64,000 nt of DNA from Betaproteobacteria bacterium (lineage in GTDB: Bacteria; Pseudomonadota; Gammaproteobacteria; Burkholderiales; Casimicrobiaceae). Positions 12,322 through 20,165 of the stretch are shown one piece after another. The stretch spans positions 1 to 64,000 of the forward strand of contig JAAFJO010000004.1 in NCBI GenBank assembly GCA_013298145.1, read 5' to 3'. A model generated the notes under the pieces. It worked only from the letters and a program-made list of their open reading frames with translations. It ran no database searches and was not told where the DNA came from. The stretch's first letter is position 1. Every line of letters starts with the position of its first letter. The position numbers were made by a program, and so were the translations under genes.

Positions 12322-12897
12322 CTACTGTTTTTCGACCTGACCGAAATCAAGTTCTACTGGCGTCGCACGCCCGAAAATCATGACCGAGACGTGCAACTTT
12401 GACTTTTCGTAGTTCACGTCCTCTACAGACCCCATGAAATCCGCGAAAGGGCCGTCTCTTACGCGCACCGCTTCGCCCACCTCGAAAACAATCTTTGGTT
12501 TTGGTTTTTCGCCGCCGGTTTCAATCTGGCCGAGAATCGTGTCCACTTCCTTCTGCGAAATGGGGGCTGGCTTTGTGGCAGTGCCACCGATGAACCCTGA
12601 GACCTTAGGCGTGCTCTTAACGAGGTGCCACGAGTCGTCGGTCATGTCCATCTCAACCAACAAATAACCAGGGAAAAACTTGCGTTCTGCCGTTTTCTTC
12701 TGACCATTCTTGATCTCGATAACTTCTTCGACCGGCACTAACACCTGGCCAAATTGATCAGCAAAATCGGATCGGGCAATACGATCAACGAGCGCGCGCT
12801 GAACACTCTTTTCGAATCCAGAAAACGCGTGAACAACGTACCAGCGTTTTTTGCGAGCCGTTGTTGCGTCTGGGGTAGCGGTGTTAGCGGTGTCCAT
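12322..12897 (-). CDS. nusG: Transcription termination/antitermination factor NusG
   Basis: A 191-residue NusG. The N-terminal NGN domain starts [15 protein letters not shown] after a short polar extension of about 15 residues and contains the [10 protein letters not shown] segment. The C-terminal KOW domain begins at [18 protein letters not shown] (about residue 140). NusG bridges RNA polymerase with Rho or the ribosome. It follows secE by 32 bases, the standard pairing. Confidence 0.98.
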   Translation of the reverse strand: MDTANTATPDATTARKKRWYVVHAFSGFEKSVQRALVDRIARSDFADQFGQVLVPVEEVIEIKNGQKKTAERKFFPGYLLVEMDMTDDSWHLVKSTPKVSGFIGGTATKPAPISQKEVDTILGQIETGGEKPKPKIVFEVGEAVRVRDGPFADFMGSVEDVNYEKSKLHVSVMIFGRATPVELDFGQVEKQ

Positions 12898-12929
12898 CGG
12901 TGCCTTCGGGTGTTGTTGGCAGGGCTAAA

Positions 12930-13286
12930 TTAGCCGCGCTTGGTGAGCCACTGGATGATCGCGGCGATCGAAATGTCCACAACGAACAAAAAGATGGCGA
13001 GCACTACAGAAAAGGCAAACACAATCAGGGTCATCTGAATGGTTTCTTTACGCGTAGGCCACGCGACCTTTTTGCCTTCGTCAATCGAATCCTTAGCGAA
13101 CCCAACAAAATCTTTTCCCTGCTGCGAGAAGTAGGCAACGCCCGCGCCCGCGGCCAAGCCTGCGATCACCATCAGTATGCGCAGAACCAGCGCTGACTCC
13201 GAGAAGTGATAGAAGCCGTATACCCCAAGCGCGACGAGCGCGAACGCAGCGAGGAAAATAGCCCAGTTTTTGACGGTATCGTTCAT
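12930..13286 (-). CDS. secE: Protein translocase subunit SecE
   Basis: SecE clamps SecY in the inner-membrane protein translocase. The frame runs upstream through the tRNA-Trp gene, and that part (residues encoded above 13286) is only tRNA read as protein. The ATG at 13286 gives a 118-residue product with three membrane spans (about 7-27, 33-53 and 85-110). The conserved amphipathic motif VAWPTRKE lies before the last span. This three-span form is typical of proteobacteria. Confidence 0.95.
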   Translation of the reverse strand: MNDTVKNWAIFLAAFALVALGVYGFYHFSESALVLRILMVIAGLAAGAGVAYFSQQGKDFVGFAKDSIDEGKKVAWPTRKETIQMTLIVFAFSVVLAIFLFVVDISIAAIIQWLTKRG

Positions 13287-13388
13287 TAGTTGGCTCAGGT
13301 CAGCGCGGCTTGCGCAACACACCGCAGGAAAAAAAACTCGCGGCGCTTTATGTGCAACGAGCGCAGCCGGGGCCGCGCTCATCTTGGG

Positions 13389-13462
13389 TGGCAGGGGCGG
13401 AGGGAATCGAACCCCCATCGACGGTTTTGGAAACCGTAGCTTTACCACTAAGCTACGCCCCT
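13389..13462 (-). tRNA. tRNA-Trp (CCA)
   Basis: On the minus strand the sequence folds into a 74-base cloverleaf with encoded CCA. The acceptor is AGGGGCG/CGCCCCT, and the anticodon stem ACGGT/ACCGT flanks the loop TTCCAAA, giving anticodon CCA. The T-loop is GGTTCGATTCC. It lies between tuf and secE, the usual place in this lineage. Confidence 0.97.
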
Positions 13463-13501
13463 ATTTCAGGCTGCGCGACGGAGATCGCGCAACCCACGAA
13501 C

Positions 13502-14692
13502 TTACTTCAGAATTTTCGACACGACGCCTGCGCCGACGGTGCGACCGCCTTCACGGATCGCGAAGCGAAGCTTCTCTTCCATCGCGATCGGCGCAATCAA
13601 GGCAACCGTCATCTTCACGTTGTCGCCTGGCATCACCATCTCTGTGCCCGCTGGCAACGTCACCGATCCGGTCACATCCGTCGTGCGGAAGTAGAACTGG
13701 GGACGGTAGTTATTGAAGAACGGGGTGTGGCGTCCGCCTTCGTCTTTCGAGAGCACGTAGATTTCGCATTCGAAATCGGTGTGCGGCATGATTGAACCCG
13801 GCTTGCAGAGCACTTGGCCGCGCTCAACCTCTTCACGCTTGGTGCCGCGAAGAAGAATACCGACGTTGTCGCCCGCTTGACCTTGGTCGAGGAGCTTACG
13901 GAACATCTCAACACCGGTACAGGTGGTCTTGAGTGTGGGCTTGATGCCGACGATTTCGATCTCTTCGCCGACCTTGACAACGCCACGCTCGATACGACCG
14001 GTCACCACGGTGCCGCGACCCGAAATCGAGAAGACGTCTTCCACAGGCATGAGGAAGGCGCCGTCAATGGCGCGCTCAGGCGTGGGGATGTAGCTGTCAA
14101 GCGCTTCGGCCAAACGGTCGATGCAGGGCTCGCCCAGATCCGATTTGTCGCCTTCGAGGGCGAGCTTGGCGGAGCCTTTAACGATCGGGATGTCATCGCC
14201 TGGGAAGTCGTACTTGCTGAGAAGTTCACGAACTTCCATTTCAACGAGTTCGAGGAGTTCTGCGTCGTCGACCATGTCGCATTTGTTGAGGAATACGACG
14301 ATGTAAGGAACACCAACCTGACGCGAGAGGAGGATGTGCTCGCGCGTCTGTGGCATCGGGCCGTCAGCAGCCGAGCAAACCAGAATCGCGCCGTCCATCT
14401 GCGCAGCACCGGTGATCATGTTCTTCACATAGTCAGCGTGGCCGGGGCAGTCAACGTGGGCGTAGTGACGATTGCTCGTCTCGTACTCTACGTGGGCGGT
14501 GTTAATCGTGATGCCGCGCGCTTTCTCTTCAGGCGCTGCGTCAATCTGGTCGTAGGCCTTGGCCTCACCACCGAACTTGCGCGACAACACGGTGGTGATC
14601 GCAGCCGTCAAAGTGGTCTTGCCATGATCAACGTGACCAATCGTGCCTACGTTCACGTGGGGCTTCGTACGCTTAAAAGTCTCTTTTGCCAT
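13502..14692 (-). CDS. tuf: Elongation factor Tu
   Basis: A 396-residue EF-Tu, the GTPase that delivers aminoacyl-tRNA to the ribosome. G1 is GHVDHGKTT near residue 19, G3 is DCPGHADYV near 81-89 and G4 is NKCDMVDD near 136. Domains II and III are complete. The start ATG follows GAGAG. The gene is flanked by tRNA-Thr upstream and tRNA-Trp downstream, so it corresponds to the tufB-type copy; a second copy after fusA would lie outside the window. Confidence 0.99.
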   Translation of the reverse strand: MAKETFKRTKPHVNVGTIGHVDHGKTTLTAAITTVLSRKFGGEAKAYDQIDAAPEEKARGITINTAHVEYETSNRHYAHVDCPGHADYVKNMITGAAQMDGAILVCSAADGPMPQTREHILLSRQVGVPYIVVFLNKCDMVDDAELLELVEMEVRELLSKYDFPGDDIPIVKGSAKLALEGDKSDLGEPCIDRLAEALDSYIPTPERAIDGAFLMPVEDVFSISGRGTVVTGRIERGVVKVGEEIEIVGIKPTLKTTCTGVEMFRKLLDQGQAGDNVGILLRGTKREEVERGQVLCKPGSIMPHTDFECEIYVLSKDEGGRHTPFFNNYRPQFYFRTTDVTGSVTLPAGTEMVMPGDNVKMTVALIAPIAMEEKLRFAIREGGRTVGAGVVSKILK

Positions 14693-14726
14693 GATTCTCT
14701 CGTGAAGAAAAGTGCCGGAAAAAACG

Positions 14727-14801
<75 letters not shown>

Positions 14802-14885
14802 TTAGGACTTGAGCGCTGCATTTCCGTTGACACCGAGCGCGCTAAAGTCCGAAGTCCACGCGCTCGCACAGGGCTGTGCGAAGGC

Positions 14886-14959
14886 TGGAGCGGGTGAACG
14901 GAATCGAACCGTCGTCTTAAGCTTGGAAGGCTTCAGCTCTACCATTGAGCTACACCCGC
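14886..14959 (-). tRNA. tRNA-Gly (TCC)
   Basis: A 74-base minus-strand cloverleaf with encoded CCA. The acceptor is GCGGGTG/CACCCGC and the loop CTTCCAA gives anticodon TCC. The outermost anticodon-stem pair looks mismatched (G against A), leaving four good pairs. The T-arm GGTTCGATTCC is normal. Confidence 0.94.
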
Positions 14960-15082
14960 ACGGAATTCCGTTCAAACATTACTGTTCGCGAAAACCCACA
15001 CAGACGCACTGGCGGAAAGAACGCTTTCTACTGCACCGACGTCAAGCCAATTTGAACTAATTCAAGCGGGTTTGAATCGATT

Positions 15083-15168
15083 TGGTGGACAGGGCTGGAT
15101 TCGAACCAGCGTACTCGCAAGAGGGCAGATTTACAGTCTGCTGCCATTAACCACTCGGCCACCTGTCC
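15083..15168 (-). tRNA. tRNA-Tyr (GTA)
   Basis: An 86-base minus-strand tRNA with a long variable arm, encoded CCA and acceptor GGACAGG/CCTGTCC. The anticodon stem GCAGA/TCTGC flanks CTGTAAA, giving anticodon GTA. It is the first gene of the tRNA-tuf transcript. Confidence 0.97.
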
Positions 15169-15185
15169 AGGCAGAAGAGCCCACG

Positions 15186-15214
15186 ATTATGTCGGAAAAC
15201 TAATAAACCGTCAA
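15186..15214 (-). promoter_or_regulatory. Sigma-70 promoter of the tRNA-tuf transcript
   Basis: Reading the minus strand, TTGACG (15214-15209) is followed after exactly 17 bases by CATAAT (15191-15186). The region just after the -10 is GC-rich (CGTGGGC). That combination of a near-consensus promoter and a GC-rich discriminator is typical of stable-RNA promoters under stringent control. Transcription would start near 15179, about 10 bases before tRNA-Tyr. Confidence 0.85.
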
Positions 15215-15408
15215 ACGAGGGAACGCTCTTGATGCGCGCCACGCACGGGTGCGCAAAGTCTACCTCTCACATCGTCTATACCTTGTTTTTTCAGGAGGAA
15301 GCCCAAGAAATGGCTTGAGTCAACTTACGACTTTGAAACGACGCTGGCCCCTGATCAGTAAGGGATTGTGTTGCAAAGGTAATTACTTGAAGCGCTTGTT
15401 CAAGCAGT

Positions 15409-15463
15409 TGGCGGAAGTGGTGAGATTCGAACTCACGGATAACTTGCGCTATCGCCGGTTTTT
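15409..15463 (-). pseudogene. 3' half of a broken tRNA-Ser
   Basis: From the encoded CCA (TGG at 15409) through the acceptor 3' strand, a perfect T-arm (GTGAG/CTCAC with TTCGAAT), a paired variable arm (GATAGC-GCAA-GTTATC) and the 3' anticodon strand ACCGG, this matches the intact tRNA-Ser at 15522-15611. Homology stops in the anticodon loop, and the 5' half is absent. The variable-arm sequence differs from the intact gene, so this is not a recent exact duplication. Such 3' remnants are known products of integration at tRNA genes. Confidence 0.8.
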
Positions 15464-15521
15464 GCTTCGCAAGTCCACTCGCTTCGCTCGCTGGGACCAA
15501 GACCTCAACAGATCTGCTGGG

Positions 15522-15611
15522 TGGCGGAAGCGGTGAGATTCGAACTCACGAACGGGTTGCCCCGTCGCCGGTTTTCAAGACCGGTGCCTTCAACCGCTCG
15601 GCCACGCTTCC
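15522..15611 (-). tRNA. tRNA-Ser (TGA)
   Basis: A 90-base minus-strand tRNA with long variable arm, encoded CCA and acceptor GGAAGCG/CGCTTCC. The anticodon stem CCGGT/ACCGG flanks CTTGAAA, giving anticodon TGA. It sits upstream of the tRNA-tuf promoter and appears to be a separate unit, just after cbiX. Confidence 0.96.
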
Positions 15612-15640
15612 TATGTACGTGATTCTAGCGCTTCGCTGTG

Positions 15641-16003
15641 CTACAGCTGCCCCGCGACCCAACTCGCAATCGCGGCGCGAATCGAATCAACTTCACCGAT
15701 CGCTGGCGCAACGGTAAAGCGAACACTCGCGTGATCGAGTTGCGCCTTCTCAATCAAATCTCCGAGATCACGGCGCGTGTGCGCTCCTTGCGCGAGAAAC
15801 AGAGGAATGACTCGAATCGTCGTTGCGCCTTGTTCAACGAGCGTCTTCACGCCGGCTTCGAAGTCTGGAGCCATGAATTCGAGAAACGCGAGCTCGGAGA
15901 GTTTTCCCGCGTGCATTCCGCGAAACTCGGTGTGAATTTGTTCAAACGGTATCCGCCACTGTGCATCGCGTGAGCCGTGGCAAAAGAAAAGAATCGCGTT
16001 CAT
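15641..16003 (-). CDS. cbiX: Sirohydrochlorin chelatase, short CbiX/SirB type
   Basis: A 120-residue class II chelatase, about the size of the short CbiX form that works as a homodimer. It opens MNAILFFCHGSRDA, where the His near residue 9 is the metal-binding residue of the family, and continues with the VIPLFLAQGAHTRRDL segment. The expected role is metal insertion (Fe2+) into sirohydrochlorin. I chose the ATG at 16003 because GGGGA precedes it; an upstream GTG at 16018 overlaps that site. Together with cobA it would make siroheme for the NirB nitrite reductase. Whether the metal is Fe or Co cannot be read from sequence. Confidence 0.85.
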   Translation of the reverse strand: MNAILFFCHGSRDAQWRIPFEQIHTEFRGMHAGKLSELAFLEFMAPDFEAGVKTLVEQGATTIRVIPLFLAQGAHTRRDLGDLIEKAQLDHASVRFTVAPAIGEVDSIRAAIASWVAGQL

Positions 16004-16054
16004 GGTGTTCCCCGTCACAAAGCGTCGCCTGAAGTTGGGCGAATCAGCGCGAAA

Positions 16055-16741
16055 TCATAGCGATGAAAACCCAGCCGAACGCGACTGGATGCTGGGCGGC
16101 GACGACTGACCTGCACGCGCGACAGAATGCGTAACGAGTTCGCGAAGTGAGGAGATCGCGAGCACAAAAAACGCAACAGCGCAGAGCTGATAGGTGACTT
16201 TAGTCCAGGTCGCATTTGCGCCGTGCAACACTCGCGCAACGATCCCGGCGCAGATAAAGCACCACAAAAAGGATGCGAGCATCAGTCCGCCGAAGAACAC
16301 CGCATAGTCCTCCGCGGTGGGTTGCGTCACTCCCAGTGCGCCCATCGATGTGGAGAGCGCAGCAACATACGCCACATTCTGTGGATTGGTGAGAGACAAC
16401 AACACCCCTGAGCGAAACGCGTTCTGCTTCGCGCTTGATCCGGTGCCGACTTCGAACTCAGTCTTCGCCGCTTTCCACGAATCCCAAGCGAGATACAGCA
16501 AATAAAGCACACCGCCTATCGCAACAGGGGTACGAAGCCAATCCAATTGAAGTAGCAAACCAACACCAGCAAGCCCTAGCGCTGCCCAAGTGGCATCTCC
16601 CACTAAAGAGCCGAATTGAACTTGCAGCGCCGGGCGATACCCGGCTCGCGCGGCCTGTCGCACGGTTTCGGCAAACACAGCGCCCGGTGCGGCGTTAAAG
16701 ATAAGTCCGAGGACAAAGGCGGAAGCGAAAAGTGTGAGCAT
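16055..16741 (-). CDS. LysE/RhtB-family amino-acid exporter
   Basis: A 228-residue membrane protein with about six hydrophobic spans. The N-terminal segment LGLIFNAAPGAVFAETVRQAARAG matches the family signature of a first helix ending in a Pro-Gly turn before the T/S-R-rich loop. Members export amino acids such as lysine, homoserine or threonine; the substrate cannot be told. A TTG at 16750 is also in frame, but ATG 16741 is preferred. No strong ribosome binding site is visible. It lies between cbiX and a small plus-strand gene and has no obvious link to siroheme synthesis. Confidence 0.85.
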   Translation of the reverse strand: MLTLFASAFVLGLIFNAAPGAVFAETVRQAARAGYRPALQVQFGSLVGDATWAALGLAGVGLLLQLDWLRTPVAIGGVLYLLYLAWDSWKAAKTEFEVGTGSSAKQNAFRSGVLLSLTNPQNVAYVAALSTSMGALGVTQPTAEDYAVFFGGLMLASFLWCFICAGIVARVLHGANATWTKVTYQLCAVAFFVLAISSLRELVTHSVARAGQSSPPSIQSRSAGFSSL

Positions 16742-16821
16742 GGTTAACAACGCGTGGCGCTAGTTGTGCCCACGGTGCGTCTTTAGAAAGGCAGTATCAG
16801 ATTGATTTGAAGGAGACCGCT

Positions 16822-17040
16822 ATGAGGCAAAGTTTACTTTCACGCCAATGGTTGCTCGTCGCCGCGTTCGCGTCACTGGGCGTGATCGCAACCCTACCGC
16901 TCGTGTATGACGTTATTCGATCAGACTCACGCACTGAATCCACTAAGCCAATCGGCACCGTCAAGTTGGTTTGTTTTGATCGCAACATGCAGCCTCAGGA
17001 GTGCGCGGTAAGCGCACCGTCAAGCGTTGCGGCACGCTAG
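16822..17040 (+). CDS. Small membrane-anchored hypothetical protein
   Basis: A 72-residue protein not recognised as any named family. AAGGAG at 16810-16815 fixes the ATG at 16822. The chain has a positive start (MRQSLLSRQ), one hydrophobic segment (about residues 8-28, WLLVAAFASLGVIATLPLVY) and a short polar tail with two Cys (VCFD and QEC). This suggests an inner-membrane anchor with a small periplasmic tail. It is convergent with cobA, and the two stop codons overlap by four bases. The good ribosome binding site and clean topology argue that it is real. Confidence 0.6.
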   Translation: MRQSLLSRQWLLVAAFASLGVIATLPLVYDVIRSDSRTESTKPIGTVKLVCFDRNMQPQECAVSAPSSVAAR

Positions 17041-17822
17041 TTTCGACTTGCGAACCGCGCCAACCGTGCGTGCTCTGCTTCACGCTCGTGGCACGCGAGC
17101 GAGAGGGCTTTTGCTCGCGACTTCATCGCCTCGCCAATCACAATCACCGCAGGGCTTTTGAGACTGACGCGCGCGAAATCACTGAGCATTTCGCGAAGGG
17201 TAGTCGCAACGGTGCGCGCCTCGCTCTGGGAAGCGTTCTCTACCGCGATAATCGGCGTTTCAGCGCTCATTCCGCCTTCGAGCAGATCGGATTGCAGTTC
17301 GCCCGCGCGTGACACGCCCATATAGACCACCAGCGTCAACGGCGACCGTGCAAGCGCACGCCAATCAATCTGCGCGCCTTCGGCACCGTGTGCCGTGAGA
17401 AAGGCTACACCTTGCGCGTGGTCACGATGGGTGAGCGAAGCGCCGATGCTTGCCGCCGCAGCGAGCCCAGCGGAGATTCCGGGAACAATTTCATAATCAA
17501 CGCCGGCCGCCTCGAGTGCGGCGATTTCCTCGCCGGCGCGACCGAAAATGCTTGGATCACCGCCTTTGAGTCGCACCACTTTGTGACCCGCGCGCGCTTC
17601 GTGCACCAAAAGCTTCTCAATGAACGCCTGCGGCGTGCTTTTGCAGCCGCCGCGTTTGCCCACGTGAATCACGCGCGCTTGGGGGCATAGCGAAAGCAAA
17701 TCATCGCTCGCTAGATCATCGATCAACACGACATCCGCCTCACCGAGCAGCCGAGCGGCCTTGAGCGTTAGTAATTCAGGATCGCCAGGCCCGGCCCCGA
17801 CCAAAAAAACTTTTCCGTTCAT
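17037..17822 (-). CDS. cobA: Uroporphyrinogen-III C-methyltransferase
   Basis: A 261-residue SUMT that uses SAM to methylate uroporphyrinogen III at C2 and C7, giving precorrin-2. The SAM-site motif GAGPGDPELLTLKA is at the N-terminus, VRLKGGDPSIFGRAGEE lies near residue 90 and YEIVPGISAG follows. It is the stand-alone methyltransferase, not the fused CysG. The oxidation step (CysG-N/SirC) therefore needs another gene, which is not in this window. Placement beside the nitrate/nitrite genes suggests siroheme supply to NirB. ybiB lies just upstream, 42 bases away. Confidence 0.93.
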   Translation of the reverse strand: MNGKVFLVGAGPGDPELLTLKAARLLGEADVVLIDDLASDDLLSLCPQARVIHVGKRGGCKSTPQAFIEKLLVHEARAGHKVVRLKGGDPSIFGRAGEEIAALEAAGVDYEIVPGISAGLAAAASIGASLTHRDHAQGVAFLTAHGAEGAQIDWRALARSPLTLVVYMGVSRAGELQSDLLEGGMSAETPIIAVENASQSEARTVATTLREMLSDFARVSLKSPAVIVIGEAMKSRAKALSLACHEREAEHARLARFASRN

Positions 17823-17864
17823 GACTCGCGAGGCTCAGCACACGCGTGTGCCCGAATGAATTGA

Positions 17865-18794
17865 CTATGAATTATTAGAGGTGATCTCAGCATGTGTCGC
17901 AACTTGCAGTTCTTGTGCCAACCATTCGATCCACTCCGGCATCGGGCGTCGACCGTGCATCACATCTTGGATGTACGCGACGGTCGTGGCTGTGTCGCAA
18001 GTTTCGGGCAAGTGGTGCGACTCAACACCAAGCCACTCGCGTATAAGCGAATCACCATTTTGGAATAACTGCAGCGAAACTTTGCGTTTCGGATGTAGCA
18101 CTGGTTCGCCCTCACATCCACGAAAAACAACCGCGTTTGTACGCGCCGCCTGAAGATGAGCCCCCATTCGTTCGACGTAATCGCCGTGGGTGAGCGCCAC
18201 CGTCCTGACTGCTACCCCTTCGATTGGCTGCAGCAACTTGGCGACCGTGTGCGGCGTCGACCGTACACCGATACGCCAACGATTCGCGAGAAGTTGCGCG
18301 AGCATCGGATGGATTGCATCAATCGCAGTGAACACAAAGCCGCTATCGCGAAGCGCCGCGTTCGCTTGCTCAGCATCGTGCGCGCGCGGAAACTTGAGCG
18401 CACCGAAAAGCTCAAACGTTGATACCCGCGTTGGGTCGTCCCGTACGCCATGCAGCAGAACGCGGACGTTTCGCTTCGCTAGCGCCCAGGCCAAGAGTGG
18501 CGTCAAATTTGGGAGCTGCCGCGCACCGTTATAGCAAGGCAAAACGACGACGGGTTGATCGGATGTCACCCGAAATGAGAGCGTATCCTGCATCGCACGC
18601 TCGAACGCCGCAAGTTCGTCTTCGCTTTCGCCCTTAATGCGCATAGCGATCCACCACGCGCCGAGTTGGACATCATCAATATTGCCTCGCAAGAGCGCAC
18701 GAAAACTTTCATACGCGAGCTCAGGTGCAAGCCCACGCGCGCCCCGTGCGCCGCGACCGATTTCTTTGATGAGATCGTTGAACACTAGACTCAT
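17865..18794 (-). CDS. ybiB: YbiB-type TrpD2 family protein
   Basis: A 309-residue protein with the glycosyltransferase family 3 fold, shared with anthranilate phosphoribosyltransferase. The N-terminal helical domain (GNIDDVQLGAWWIAMRIKGES, about residues 36-56) and a PVVVLPCYNGARQLPNLTPL segment are the YbiB features. E. coli YbiB binds nucleic acids and lacks TrpD activity. In several betaproteobacteria this gene accompanies assimilatory nitrite reductase genes, as here. A GAGAGG-like site precedes the ATG. The biological role is not established. Confidence 0.85.
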   Translation of the reverse strand: MSLVFNDLIKEIGRGARGARGLAPELAYESFRALLRGNIDDVQLGAWWIAMRIKGESEDELAAFERAMQDTLSFRVTSDQPVVVLPCYNGARQLPNLTPLLAWALAKRNVRVLLHGVRDDPTRVSTFELFGALKFPRAHDAEQANAALRDSGFVFTAIDAIHPMLAQLLANRWRIGVRSTPHTVAKLLQPIEGVAVRTVALTHGDYVERMGAHLQAARTNAVVFRGCEGEPVLHPKRKVSLQLFQNGDSLIREWLGVESHHLPETCDTATTVAYIQDVMHGRRPMPEWIEWLAQELQVATHAEITSNNS

Positions 18795-19012
18795 TCCGGC
18801 CTCTCTTCTATTTGCCCGATTAATTCGAGACGACAGTCAATCGGAATCATTCTCAACAAAGTTTTCAGTTTGCCTCGTAGCGCCGTTAAACCAAGCATCG
18901 AGTTCACTTGCCGCTACCAATCGCATTTCAGTAAGCAGTACGCGTCGCACCATAAAACGATACTAATAAATGGTGATCCATCTTGAACATCGAGATTCGC
19001 TAGACTTTGCCC

Positions 19013-20035
19013 ATGATACTTTCGCGTCGCCCTTTTTCGCTGCGTCGTTTTCTAATTTTGCTTGCGGCGTCTCTTGCATCGCTTACGGCAACGATCTTCT
19101 ATTTCACGACGCAGCCAAGTACTTCCTTCGCTACCGAATCGCGGGACTCGCACTTCGGAACAAAGCACGACAGCGAATTACCGACTCGGCTCGAACAGCA
19201 TGTTCGCACTATCGTCACACAGTTCGCCCCACGCGATCACACGAGCATTGCACAACTGCACGCGGCGTCCGAGTACATCCGTATTGAGTTCGCTAGGCAT
19301 AGCGCCGACGTATCGTTTCAATCGTACCAAGTAAGCGGTCGCGACTATCGCAACGTGATCGCACGCTTCGGTCCCGACACCAAAGACGTTATCGTGATCG
19401 GCGCGCATTACGATTCCTACGATAAATTGCCTGCAGCAGACGACAACGCGAGTGGCGTCGCCGGGCTGATCGAGCTTGCGCGTTCACTCGCGCAAGCGAA
19501 ACCCACCAAGCGCGTCGAGCTCGTCGCATACACGCTCGAAGAGCCGCCGTACTTTCGCACCGAATTCATGGGCAGCGCGATCCACGCGAAGTCAATCAAG
19601 GCGGCAGGCAAACAAGTGTCACTGATGCTGAGCCTTGAGTGCATTGGCTACTTCTCCGACGAACCCAACTCGCAAGAATTTCCGATTGCCGCGCTTAAAG
19701 CGTTTTATCCAACGACAGGCAACTTCATCGCGCTAGTGGGAAATTACAAAGACGGCGCGCTTGCAAAGCGCGTGCGCGAAACGATGCGAATCGCAACGCC
19801 GCTGCCGGTCTATTCAATCAACGCGCCTTCAATCGTGACCGGCGTCGATTTCTCCGATCACCTGAACTATTGGAACGAAGGCTTCGTCGGCATGATGGTG
19901 ACCGACACTGCGTTCATGCGCAACAAGAACTATCACACTCAAAACGACACGCCCGAGAAGCTCGACTACCAACGAATGGCGGACGTGGTGCGAGCGGTGA
20001 GCGCCGTCGTGCGCTCAGAAGCCAAATTAGACTAG
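19013..20035 (+). CDS. Secreted M28-family zinc aminopeptidase
   Basis: A 340-residue peptidase with an N-terminal hydrophobic segment (about residues 12-31) acting as signal or anchor. The M28 zinc site is complete: His132 (GAHYDS), Asp144 (DDNASG), the Glu176/177 pair (LEEP) with catalytic Glu, Glu209 (LECIGYF) and His308 (NYHTQNDT). The expected reaction is removal of N-terminal residues from peptides in the periplasm or outside. It is the only plus-strand gene between nasA and ybiB, so it interrupts an otherwise minus-strand nitrogen region. The ATG at 19013 is preferred over a TTG at 19007; no clear ribosome binding site is seen. Confidence 0.88.
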   Translation: MILSRRPFSLRRFLILLAASLASLTATIFYFTTQPSTSFATESRDSHFGTKHDSELPTRLEQHVRTIVTQFAPRDHTSIAQLHAASEYIRIEFARHSADVSFQSYQVSGRDYRNVIARFGPDTKDVIVIGAHYDSYDKLPAADDNASGVAGLIELARSLAQAKPTKRVELVAYTLEEPPYFRTEFMGSAIHAKSIKAAGKQVSLMLSLECIGYFSDEPNSQEFPIAALKAFYPTTGNFIALVGNYKDGALAKRVRETMRIATPLPVYSINAPSIVTGVDFSDHLNYWNEGFVGMMVTDTAFMRNKNYHTQNDTPEKLDYQRMADVVRAVSAVVRSEAKLD

Positions 20036-20165
20036 CCACTAACAGCAAATTGAGCGCTCCTCTTATTTTATTGGGGCTAAACGCTGCTTTTTATACGTTT
20101 TGGTATCCCACTTTTCGAGGACTTAGTCCAGTTCAAATTGAATATAGGTTTCACGAGTTAACGGG

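Noticed and set aside
13287..13448. Upstream extension of the secE frame (about 54 residues)
   Set aside because: It is the tRNA-Trp gene and spacer read as protein; ATG 13286 gives the family N-terminus.
15291..15500. Minus-strand frame of 69 residues near the tRNA-Ser remnant
   Set aside because: Part of it is the tRNA T-arm read as protein.
18836..18856. Fur-box-like sequence (GAGAAT GATTCC) upstream of ybiB
   Set aside because: Only partial match to the hexamer array and no iron-related gene nearby.
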